A DNA stretch of 64,000 nt from Gordius sp. MW1 (taxonomy: Eukaryota > Nematomorpha > Gordioida > Gordea > Gordiidae). The position numbers and the translations under genes were made by a program. The stretch covers positions 11,910,501 to 11,974,500 of the forward strand of contig OZ038528.1 in the NCBI GenBank assembly GCA_964036665.1, in the 5' to 3' direction. Shown piece after piece: positions 50,636 to 62,339 of this stretch. Under the pieces are notes generated by a model that saw nothing but the letters and a program-made list of their open reading frames with translations, searched no databases and was not told where the DNA came from. Each line of letters opens with the position of its first letter. The stretch's first letter is position 1.

Positions 50636-52011
50636 TATTCATCCGATGAAAGTTGTCGTTTTCAGACGTGGTTTCCATGATAAAGAGTAAAATTTTATCA
50701 GAATCAGAAAACTATTACTTTGAAATCATGATCGCATAGTGCATTTTTGAAAAATTAAGCACTCACGTTGCGATACAACAAACTAATCGCAACAATAAAA
50801 CGTTGTCTTTTGTCAAAATGATAGTTCTCGCAGCTTAAAACCTCTTTTCGGAAGTCAATCGAGGATAATAGGATTCTCAAATTTGCTTACTTTTATATAT
50901 TTTTTTATGCTCTTTCATATAGAATCGAAAAAAATAAATATTTTTACCTTAAAATTTTTCACATATTTTTCTTTGAACCGTATTCATCCGATGAAAGTTG
51001 TCGTTTTCAGACGTGGTTTCCATGATAAAAAGTAAAAATTTATCAGAATCAGAAAACTATTACTTTGAAATCATGATCGCTTAGTGCATTTTTGAAAAAT
51101 TAAGCACTCACGCTGCGATACAACAAACTAATCGCAACAATAAACGTTGTCTTTTGTCAAAATGATAGTTCTCGCAGCTTAAAACCTCTTTTCGGAAGTC
51201 AATCGAGGATAATAGGATTTTCAAATTGGCCTACTTTTATATATTTTTTCATGCTCTTTCACATAGAATTGAAAAAAAAAATATTTTTACCTCAAAATTT
51301 TTCACATATTTTTCTTTGAACAGTATTCATCCGATGAAAGTTGTCGTTTTCAGACGTGGTTTCCATGATAAAAAGTAAAAATTTATCAGAATCAGAAAAC
51401 TATTACTTTGAAATCATGATCGCATGGTGCATTTTTGAAAAATTAAGCACTCACGTTGCGATACAACAAACTAATCGCAACAATAAAACGTTGTCTTTTG
51501 TCAAAATGATAGTTCTCGTAGCTTAAAACCTCTTTTCGGAAGTCAATAGAGGATAATAGGATTCTCAAATTGGCCTACTTTTATATATTTTTTCATGCTC
51601 TTTCACATAGAATCGAAAAAAATCAATATTTTTACCTCAAAATTTTTCACATATTTTTCTTTGAACCGTATTCATCCGATGAAAGTTGTCGTTTTCCAAC
51701 GTGGTTTCCATGATAAAAAGTAAAAATTTATCAGAATCAAAAAACTATTACTTTAAAATCATGATCGCAGTGCATTTTTGAAAAATTAAGCACCCACTTT
51801 GCGATACAACAAACTAATCGCAACAATAAAACGTTGTCTTTTGTCAAAATGATAGTTCTCGCAGCTTAAAACCTCTTTTCGGAAGTCAATCGATGATAAT
51901 AGGATTCTCAAATTGGCCTACTCTTATATATTTTTTCATGCTCTTTCACATAGAATCGAAAAAAATCAATATTTTTACCTCAAAATTTTTCACATATTTT
52001 TCTTTCAACAG
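50636..52011 (+). repeat. HOR-2 derivative: A-B-C plus G-like unit, 1376 bp
   Basis: Unit starts are A 50636, B-like 50981, C 51324 and G-like 51669. It is the counterpart of 45127-46501. Both share the rare CTCTTATATATT in the G-like unit and TTTGAAGTCATG in the A unit that follows. Apart from the private changes in the earlier copy I see no difference. Confidence 0.9.
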
Positions 52012-54074
52012 TATTCATCCGATGAAAGTTGTCGTTTTCAGACGTGGTTTCCATGATAAAGAGTAAAATTTTATCAGAATCAGAAAACTATTACTTTGAA
52101 GTCATGATCGCATAGTGCATTTTTGAAAAATTAAGCACTCACGTTGCGATACAACAAACTAATCGCAACAATAAAACGTTGTCTTTTGTCAAAATGATAG
52201 TTCTCGCAGCTTAAAACCTCTTTTCGGAAGTCAATCGAGGATAATAGGATTCTCAAATTTGCTTACTTTTATATATTTTTTTATGCTCTTTCATATAGAA
52301 TCGAAAAAAATAAATATTTTTACCTTAAAATTTTTCACATATTTTTCTTTGAACCGTATTCATCCGATGAAAGTTGTCGTTTTCAGACGTGGTTTCCATG
52401 ATAAAAAGTAAAAATTTATCAGAATCAGAAAACTATTACTTTGAAATCATGATCGCTTAGTGCATTTTTGAAAAATTAAGCACTCACGCTGCGATACAAC
52501 AAACTAATCGCAACAATAAACGTTGTCTTTTGTCAAAATGATAGTTCTCGCAGCTTAAAACCTCTTTTCGGAAGTCAATCGAGGATAATAGGATTTTCAA
52601 ATTGGCCTACTTTTATATATTTTTTCATGCTCTTTCACATAGAATCGCAAAAAATAAATATTTTTACCTGAAAATTTTTCACATATTTTTCTTTGAACAG
52701 TATTCATCCGATGAAAGTTGTCGTTTTCAGACGTGGTTTCCATGATAAAAAGTAAAAATTTATCAGAATCAGAAAACTATTACTTTGAAATCATGATCGC
52801 ATAGTGCATTTTTGAAAAATTAAGCACTCACGTTGCGATACAACAAACCAATCGCAACAATAAAACGTTGTCTTTTGTCAAAATGATAGTTCTCGTAGCT
52901 TGAAACCTCTTTTCGGAAGTCAATCGAGGATAATAGGATTCTCAAATTGGCCTACTTTTATATATTTTTTCATGCTCTTTCACATAGAATCGCAAAAAAT
53001 AAATATTTTTACCTAAAAATTTTTGACATATTTTTCTTTGAACCGTATTCATCCGTAGAAAGTTGTCGTTTTCAGACGTGGTTTCCATGATAAAAAGTAA
53101 AAATTTATCAGAATCAAAAAACTATTACTTTAAAATCATGATCGCAGTGCATTTTTGAAAAATTAAGCACCCACTTTGCGATACAACAAACTAATCGCAA
53201 CAATAAAACGTTGTCTTTTGTCAAAATGATAGTTCTCGCAGCTTAAAACCTCTTTTCGGAAGTCAATCGAGGATAATAGGATTTTCAAATTGGCCTACTT
53301 TTATATATTTTTTCATGCTCTTTCACATAGAATCGAAAAAAATCAATATTTTTACCTCAAAATTTTTCACATATTTTTCTTTGAACCGTATTCATCCGAT
53401 GAAAGTTGTCGTTTTCCAACGTGGTTTCCATGATAAAAAGTAAAAATTTATCAGAATCAAAAAACTATTACTTTAAAATCATGATCGCAGTGCATTTTTG
53501 AAAAATTAAGCACCCACTTTGCGATACAACAAACTAATCGCAACAATAAAACGTTGTCTTTTGTCAAAATGATAGTTCTCGCAGCTTAAAACCTCTTTTC
53601 GGAAGTCAATCGATGATAATAGGATTCTCAAATTGGCCTACTTTTATATATTTTTTCATGCTCTTTCACATAGAATCGAAAAAAATCAATATTTTTACCT
53701 CAAAATTTTTCACATATTTTTCTTTCAACAGTATTCATCCGATGAAAGTTGTCGTTTTCAGACGTGGTTTCCATGATAAAGAGTAAAATTTTATCAGAAT
53801 CAGAAAACTATTACTTTAAAATCATGATCGCAGTGCATTTTTGAAAAATTAAGCACCCACTTTGCGATACAACAAACTAATCGCAACAATAAAACGTTGT
53901 CTTTTGTCAAAATGATAGTTCTCGCAGCTTAAAACCTCTTTTCGGAAGTCAATCGATGATAATAGGATTCTCAAATTGGCCTACTTTTATATATTTTTTC
54001 ATGCTCTTTCACATAGAATCGAAAAAAATCAATATTTTTACCTCAAAATTTTTCACATATTTTTCTTTCAACAG
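52012..54074 (+). repeat. HOR-2 derivative: 6 monomers with chimeric last unit, 2063 bp
   Basis: Unit starts are A 52012, B-like 52357, C-like 52701, and G-like 53046, 53389 and 53732. The C-like unit carries a new marker pair (CAAACCAATCGC and GTAGCTTGAAACC) that also marks 54764 and 56484. Unit 53732 starts as A (AAAGAGTAAAATTTTA, CAGAAAAC) and continues as the G-like unit (CTTTAAAA, CAGTGC, ACTTTGCG). The switch lies between 53804 and 53817. It is the extra monomer relative to the next block. Confidence 0.88.
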
Positions 54075-55794
54075 TATTCATCCGATGAAAGTTGTCGTTT
54101 TCAGACGTGGTTTCCATGATAAAGAGTAAAATTTTATCAGAATCAGAAAACTATTACTTTGAAGTCATGATCGCATAGTGCATTTTTGAAAAATTAAGCA
54201 CTCACGTTGCGATACAACAAACTAATCGCAACAATAAAACGTTGTCTTTTGTCAAAATGATAGTTCTCGCAGCTTAAAACCTCTTTTCGGAAGTCAATCG
54301 AGGATAATAGGATTCTCAAATTTGCTTACTTTTATATATTTTTTTATGCTCTTTCATATAGAATCGAAAAAAATAAATATTTTTACCTTAAAATTTTTCA
54401 CATATTTTTCTTTGAACCGTATTCATCCGATGAAAGTTGTCGTTTTCAGACGTGGTTTCCATGATAAAAAGTAAAAATTTATCAGAATCAGAAAACTATT
54501 ACTTTGAAATCATGATCGCTTAGTGCATTTTTGAAAAATTAAGCACTCACGCTGCGATACAACAAACTAATCGCAACAATAAACGTTGTCTTTTGTCAAA
54601 ATGATAGTTCTCGCAGCTTAAAACCTCTTTTCGGAAGTCAATCGAGGATAATAGGATTTTCAAATTGGCCTACTTTTATATATTTTTTCATGCTCTTTCA
54701 CATAGAATCGCAAAAAATAAATATTTTTACCTGAAAATTTTTCACATATTTTTCTTTGAACAGTATTCATCCGATGAAAGTTGTCGTTTTCAGACGTGGT
54801 TTCCATGATAAAAAGTAAAAATTTATCAGAATCAGAAAACTATTACTTTGAAATCATGATCGCATAGTGCATTTTTGAAAAATTAAGCACTCACGTTGCG
54901 ATACAACAAACCAATCGCAACAATAAAACGTTGTCTTTTGTCAAAATGATAGTTCTCGTAGCTTGAAACCTCTTTTCGGAAGTCAATCGAGGATAATAGG
55001 ATTCTCAAATTGGCCTACTTTTATATATTTTTTCATGCTCTTTCACATAGAATCGCAAAAAATAAATATTTTTACCTAAAAATTTTTGACATATTTTTCT
55101 TTGAACCGTATTCATCCGTAGAAAGTTGTCGTTTTCAGACGTGGTTTCCATGATAAAAAGTAAAAATTTATCAGAATCAAAAAACTATTACTTTAAAATC
55201 ATGATCGCAGTGCATTTTTGAAAAATTAAGCACCCACTTTGCGATACAACAAACTAATCGCAACAATAAAACGTTGTCTTTTGTCAAAATGATAGTTCTC
55301 GCAGCTTAAAACCTCTTTTCGGAAGTCAATCGAGGATAATAGGATTTTCAAATTGGCCTACTTTTATATATTTTTTCATGCTCTTTCACATAGAATCGAA
55401 AAAAATCAATATTTTTACCTCAAAATTTTTCACATATTTTTCTTTGAACCGTATTCATCCGATGAAAGTTGTCGTTTTCCAACGTGGTTTCCATGATAAA
55501 AAGTAAAAATTTATCAGAATCAAAAAACTATTACTTTAAAATCATGATCGCAGTGCATTTTTGAAAAATTAAGCACCCACTTTGCGATACAACAAACTAA
55601 TCGCAACAATAAAACGTTGTCTTTTGTCAAAATGATAGTTCTCGCAGCTTAAAACCTCTTTTCGGAAGTCAATCGATGATAATAGGATTCTCAAATTGGC
55701 CTACTTTTATATATTTTTTCATGCTCTTTCACATAGAATCGAAAAAAATCAATATTTTTACCTCAAAATTTTTCACATATTTTTCTTTCAACAG
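54075..55794 (+). repeat. HOR-2 derivative: 5-monomer unit, 1720 bp
   Basis: Unit starts are A 54075, B-like 54420, C-like 54764, and G-like 55109 and 55452. It is the same series as the preceding block without the chimeric monomer. It repeats again from 55795, giving a local 5-monomer period of 1720 bp. Confidence 0.9.
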
Positions 55795-57171
55795 TATTCA
55801 TCCGATGAAAGTTGTCGTTTTCAGACGTGGTTTCCATGATAAAGAGTAAAATTTTATCAGAATCAGAAAACTATTACTTTGAAGTCATGATCGCATAGTG
55901 CATTTTTGAAAAATTAAGCACTCACGTTGCGATACAACAAACTAATCGCAACAATAAAACGTTGTCTTTTGTCAAAATGATAGTTCTCGCAGCTTAAAAC
56001 CTCTTTTCGGAAGGCAATCGAGGATAATAGGATTCTCAAATTTGCTTACTTTTATATATTTTTTTATGCTCTTTCATATAGAATCGAAAAAAATAAATAT
56101 TTTTACCTTAAAATTTTTCACATATTTTTCTTTGAACCGTATTCATCCGATGAAAGTTGTCGTTTTCAGACGTGGTTTCCATGATAAAAAGTAAAAATTT
56201 ATCAGAATCAGAAAACTATTACTTTGAAATCATGATCGCTTAGTGCATTTTTGAAAAATTAAGCACTCACGCTGCGATACAACAAACTAATCGCAACAAT
56301 AAACGTTGTCTTTTGTCAAAATGATAGTTCTCGCAGCTTAAAACCTCTTTTCGGAAGTCAATCGAGGATAATAGGATTTTCAAATTGGCCTACTTTTATA
56401 TATTTTTTCATGCTCTTTCACATAGAATCGCAAAAAATAAATATTTTTACCTGAAAATTTTTCACATATTTTTCTTTGAACAGTATTCATCCGATGAAAG
56501 TTGTAGTTTTCAGACGTGGTTTCCATGATAAAAAGTAAAAATTTATCAGAATCAGAAAACTATTACTTTGAAATCATGATCGCATAGTGCATTTTTGAAA
56601 AATTAAGCACTCACGTTGCGATACAACAAACCAATCGCAACAATAAAACGTTGTCTTTTGTCAAAATGATAGTTCTCGTAGCTTGAAACCTCTTTTCGGA
56701 AGTCAATCGAGGATAATAGGATTCTCAAATTGGCCTACTTTTATATATTTTTTCATGCTCTTTCACATAGAATCGCAAAAAATAAATATTTTTACCTAAA
56801 AATTTTTGACATATTTTTCTTTGAACCGTATTCATCCGTAGAAAGTTGTCGTTTTCAGACGTGGTTTCCATGATAAAAAGTAAGAATTTATCAGAATCAA
56901 AAAACTATTACTTTAAAATCATGATCGCAGTGCATTTTTGAAAAATTAAGCACCCACTTTGCGATACAACAAACTAATCGCAACAATAAAACGTTGTCTT
57001 TTGTCAAAATGATAGTTCTCGCAGCTTAAAACCTCTTTTCGGAAGTCAATCGAGGATAATAGGATTTTCAAATTGGCCTACTTTTATATATTTTTTCATG
57101 CTCTTTCACATAGAATCGAAAAAAATCAATATTTTTACCTCAAAATTTTTCACATATTTTTCTTTCAACAG
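55795..57171 (+). repeat. HOR-2 derivative: third 5-mer copy, cut to 4 monomers, 1377 bp
   Basis: Unit starts are A 55795, B-like 56140, C-like 56484 and G-like 56829. Private changes include GAAGGCAATCG near 56014, GTTGTAGTTTTC near 56502 and TAAGAATTTA near 56883. Its last unit ends with CTTTCAACAG and joins directly to an A-type unit, skipping one monomer. Confidence 0.88.
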
Positions 57172-58895
57172 TATTCATCCGATGAAAGTTGTCGTTTTCA
57201 GACGTGGTTTCCATGATAAAAAGTAAAAATTTATCAGAATCAGAAAACTATTACTTTGAAATCATGATCGCATAGTGCATTTTTGAAAAATTAAGCACTC
57301 ACGTTGCGATACAACAAACTAATCGCAACAATAAAACGTTGTCTTTTGTCAAAATGATAGTTCTCGCAGCTTAAAACCTCTTTTCGGAAGTCAATCGAGG
57401 ATAATAGGATTCTCAAATTTGCTTACTTTTATATATTTTTTTATGCTCTTTCATATAGAATCGAAAAAAATAAATATTTTTACCTTAAAATTTTTCACAT
57501 ATTTTTCTTTGAACCGTATTCATCCGATGAAAGTTGTCGTTTTCCGACGTGGTTTCCATGATAAAAAGTAAAAATTTATCAGAATCAAAAAACTATTACT
57601 TTGAAATCATGATCGCTTAGTGCATTTTTGAAAAATTAAGCACTCACGCTGCGATACAACAAACTAATCGCAACAATAAACGTTGTCTTTTGTCAAAATG
57701 ATAGTTCTCGCAGCTTAAAACCTCTTTTCGGAAGTCAATCGAGGATAATAGGATTTTCAAATTGGCCTACTTTTATATATTTTTTCATGCTCTTTCACAT
57801 AGAATCGAAAAAAATAAATATTTTTACATCAAAATTTTTCACATATTTTTCTTTGAACAGTATTCATCCGATGAAAGTTGTCGTTTTCAGACGTGGTTTC
57901 CATGATAAAAAGTAAAAATTTATCAGAATCAGAAAACTATTACTTTGAAATCATGATCGCATAGTGCATTTTTGAAAAATTAAGCACTCACGTTGCGATA
58001 CAACAAACTAATCGCAACAATAAAACGTTGTATTTTGTCAAAATGATAGTTCTCGTAGCTTAAAACCTCTTTTCGGAAGTCAATAGAGGATAATAGGATT
58101 CTCAAATTGGCCTACTTTTATATATTTTTTCATGCTCTTTCACATAGAATCGCAAAAAATAAATATTTTTACCTCAAAATATTTCACATATTTTTCTTTG
58201 AACCGTATTCATCCGATGAAAGTTGTCGTTTTCAGACGTGGTTTCCATGATAAAAAGTAAAAATTTATCAGAATCAGAAAACTATTACTTTAAAATCATG
58301 ATCGCATAGTGCATTTTTGAAAAATTAAGCACTCACGTTGCGATCCAACAAACTAATCGCAACAATAAAACGTTGTCTTTTGTCAAAATGATAGTTCTCG
58401 CAGCTTAAAACCTCTTTTCGGAAGTCAATCGAGGATAATAGGATTCTCAATTTGGCCTACTTTTATATATTTTTTCATGCTCTTTCACATAGAATCGAAA
58501 AAAATAAATATTTTTACCTCAAAATTTTTCACATATTTTTCTTTGAACCGTATTCATCCGATGAAAGTTGTCGTTTTCCGACGTGGTTTCCATGATAAAA
58601 AGTAAAAATTTATCAGAATCAAAAAACTATTACTTTGAAATCATGATCGCATAGTGCATTTTTGAAAAATTAAGCACTCACGTTGCGATACAACAAACTA
58701 ATCGCAACAATAAAACGTTGTCTTTTGTCAAAATGATAGTTCTCGCAGCTTAAAACCTCTTTTCGGAAGTCAATCGATGATAATAGGATTCTCAAATTGG
58801 CCTACTTTTATATATTTTTTCATGCTCTTTCACATAGAATCGAAAAAAATCAATATTTTTACCTCAAAATTTTTCACATATTTTTCTTTGAACCG
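57172..58895 (+). repeat. HOR-2 derivative: A-B-C-D-E, 1724 bp, most diverged
   Basis: Unit starts are A-like 57172, B 57517, C 57861, D 58206 and E 58551. A has lost the AAAGAG marker and D has the ordinary AAAAATTTA in place of GTTAAATTTA. It is the last block with recognisable HOR-2 order. CGTTGTATTTTG near 58027 recurs only in the final monomer of the window, near 63882. Confidence 0.85.
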
Positions 58896-60273
58896 TATTC
58901 ATCCGATGAAAGTTGTCGTTTTCAGACGTGGTTTCCTTGATAAAAAGTAAAAATTTATCAGAATCAGAAAACTATTACTTTGAAATCATGATCGCATAGT
59001 GCATTTTTGAAAAATTAAGCACTCACGTTGCGATACAACAAACTAATCGCAACAATAAAACGTTGTCTTTTGTCAAAATGATAGTTCTCGCAGCTTAAAA
59101 CCTTTTTTCGGAAGTCAATCGATGATAATAGTATTCTCAAATTGGCCTACTTTTATATATTTTTTCATGCTCTTTTACATAGAATAGAAAAAAATAAATA
59201 TTTTTACCTCAAAATTTTCACCTATTTTTCTTTCAACCGTATTCATCCGATGAAAGTTGTCGTTTTCAGACGTGGTTTCCATGATAAAAAGTAAAAATTT
59301 ATCAGAATCAGAAAACTATTACTCTGAAATCATGATCGCATAGTGCATTTTTGAAAAATTATGCACTCACGTTGCGATACAACAAACTAATCGCAACAAT
59401 AAAACGTTGTCTTTTGTCAAAATGATAGTTCTCGCAGCTTAAAACCTCTTTTCGGAAGTCAATCGATGATAATAGGATTCTCAAATTGGCCTACTTTTAT
59501 ATATTTTTTCATGCTCTTTCACATAGAATCGCAAAAAATAAATATTTTTACCTAAAAATTTTTGACATATTTTTCTTTGAACCGTATTCATCCGAAGAAA
59601 GTTGTCGTTTTCAGACGTGGTTTCCATGATAAAAAGTAAAAATTTATCAGAATCAGAAAACTATTACTTTGAATCATGATCGCATAGTGCATTTTTGAAA
59701 AATTAAGCACTCACGTTGCGATACAACAAACTAATCGCAACAATAAAACGTTGTCTTTTGTCAAAATGATAGTTCTCGCAGCTTAAAACCTCTTTTCGGA
59801 AGTCAATCGAGGATAATAGGATTCTCAAATTGGCTTACTTTTATATATTTTTTCATGCTCTTTCACATAGAATCAAAAAAAATAAATATTTTTACCTCAA
59901 AATTTTTCACATATTTTTCTTTGAACCGTATTCATCCGATGAAAGTTGTCGTTTTCAGACGTGGTTTCCATGATAAAAAGTAAAAATTTATCAGAATCAG
60001 AAAACTATTACTTTGAAATCATGATCGCATAGTGCATTTTTGAAAAATTAAGCACTCACGTTGCGATACAACAAACTAATCGCAACAATAAAACGTTGTC
60101 TTTTGTCAAAATGATAGTTCTCGTAGCTTAAAACCTCTTTTCGGAAGTCAATAGAGGATAATAGGATTCTCAAATTGGCCTACTTTTATATATTTTTTCA
60201 TGCTCTTTCACATAGAATCGCAAAAAATAAATATTTTTACCTAAAAATTTTTGACATATTTTTCTTTGAACCG
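58896..60273 (+). repeat. Mixed monomers right of HOR-2 (4 units)
   Basis: Unit starts are 58896, 59240, 59585 and 59929. Unit 58896 shares TTTTTTCGG with ATAGTATTCTC with the unit at 25841. Unit 59240 shares ATTATGCACTC with 1382. Unit 59585 carries the TTTGAATCATG loss. The allele mix resembles 15507-29975 more than the adjoining HOR-2. Confidence 0.82.
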
Positions 60274-61306
60274 TATTCATCCGTAGAAAGTTGTCGTTTT
60301 CCAACGTGGTTTCCATGATAAAAAGTAAAGATTTATCAGAATCAGAAAACTATTACTTTAAAATCATGATCGCAGTGCATTTTTGAAAAATTAAGCACCC
60401 ACGTTGCGATACAACAAACTAATCGCAACAATAAAACGTTGTCTTTTGTCAAAATGATAGTTCTCGCAGCTTGAAACCTCTTTTCGGAAGTCAATCGATG
60501 ATAATAGGATTCTCAAATTGGCCTACTTTTATATATTTTTTCATGCTCTTTCACATAGAATCGAAAAAAATCAATATTTTTACCTCAAAATTTTTCACAT
60601 ATTTTTCTTTCAACAGTATTCATCCGATGAAAGTTGTCGTTTTCAGACGTGGTTTCCATGATAAAGAGTAAAATTTTATCAGAATCAGAAAACTATTACT
60701 TTGAAATCATGATCGCATAGTGCATTTTTGAAAAATTAAGCACTCACGTTGCGATACAACAAACTAATCGCAACAATAAAACGTTATCTTTTGTCAAAAT
60801 GATAGTTCTCGCAGCTTAAAACCTCTTTTCGGAAGTCAATCGAGGATAATAGGATTCTCAAATTCGCTTACTTTTATATATTTTTTCATGCTCTTTCATA
60901 TAGAATCGAAAAAAATAAATATTTTTACCTCAAAATTTTTCACATATTTTTCTTTGAACCGTATTCATCCGAAGAAAGTTGTCGTTTTCCAACGTGGTTT
61001 CCATGATAAAAAGTAAAAATTTATCAGAATCAGAAAACTATTACTTTGAAATCATGATCGCATAGTGCATTTTTGAAAAATTAAGCACTCACGTTGCGAT
61101 ACAACAAACTAATCGCAACAATAAAACGTTGTCTTTTGTCAAAATGATAGTTCTCGCCGCTTAAAACCTCTTTTCGGAAGTCAATAGAGGATAATAGGAT
61201 TCTCAAATTGGCCTACTTTTATATATTTTTTCATGCTCTTTCACATAGAATCGCAAAAAATAAATATTTTTACCTAAAAATTTTTGACATATTTTTCTTT
61301 GAACCG
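60274..61306 (+). repeat. 3-monomer duplication copy 1, 1033 bp
   Basis: Unit starts are 60274, 60617 and 60962. The first has GTAAAGATTTA and GCAGCTTGAAACC, and the second AAATTCGCTTAC; both markers recur 1033 bp later. The join at 60617 (CAACAG, AAAGAGTAAAATTTTA) differs from that in copy 2. The copies are therefore mosaic rather than uniformly identical. Confidence 0.85.
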
Positions 61307-62339
61307 TATTCATCCGTAGAAAGTTGTCGTTTTCCAACGTGGTTTCCATGATAAAAAGTAAAGATTTATCAGAATCAGAAAACTATTACTTTAAAATCAT
61401 GATCGCAGTGCATTTTTGAAAAATTAAGCACCCACGTTGCGATACAACAAACTAATCGCAACAATAAAACGTTGTCTTTTGTCAAAATGATAGTTCTCGC
61501 AGCTTGAAACCTCTTTTCGGAAGTCAATCGATGATAATAGGATTCTCAAATTGGCCTACTTTTATATATTTTTTCATGCTCTTTCATATAGAATCGAAAA
61601 AAATATATATTTTTACCTTAAAATCTTTCACATATTTTTCTTTGAACCGTATTCATCCGATGAAAGTTGTCGTTTTCAGACGTGGTTTCCATGATAAAAA
61701 GTAAAAATTTATCAGAATCAGAAAACTATTACTTTGAAATCATGATCGCATAGTGCATTTTTGAAAAATTAAGCACTCACGTTGCGATACAACAAACTAA
61801 TCGCAACAATAAAACGTTATCTTTTGTCAAAATGATAGTTCTCGCAGCTTAAAACCTCTTTTCGGAAGTCAATCGAGGATAATAGGATTCTCAAATTCGC
61901 TTACTTTTATATATTTTTTCATGCTCTTTCATATAGAATCGAAAAAAATAAATATTTTTACCTCAAAATTTTTCACATATTTTTCTTTGAACCGTATTCA
62001 TCCGAAGAAAGTTGTCGTTTTCCAACGTGGTTTCCATGATAAAAAGTAAAAATTTATCAGAATCAGAAAACTATTACTTTGAAATCATGATCGCATAGTG
62101 CATTTTTGAAAAATTAAGCACTCACGTTGCGATACAACAAACTAATCGCAACAATAAAACGTTGTCTTTTGTCAAAATGATAGTTCTCGCAGCTTAAAAC
62201 CTCTTTTCGGAAGTCAATCGAGGATAATAGGATTCTCAAATTGGCTTACTTTTATATATTTTTTCATGCTCTTTCACATAGAATCAAAAAAAATAAATAT
62301 TTTTACCTCAAAATATTTCACATATTTTTCTTTGAACCG
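61307..62339 (+). repeat. 3-monomer duplication copy 2, 1033 bp
   Basis: Unit starts are 61307, 61650 and 61995. Equal in length to copy 1, it shares GTAAAGATTTA, CTTGAAACC and AAATTCGCTTAC. It differs in the tail of the first unit (AAATATATA, TTAAAATCTTTC) and in the 3' half of the third (GGCTTAC, AAATATTTC). Confidence 0.85.
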
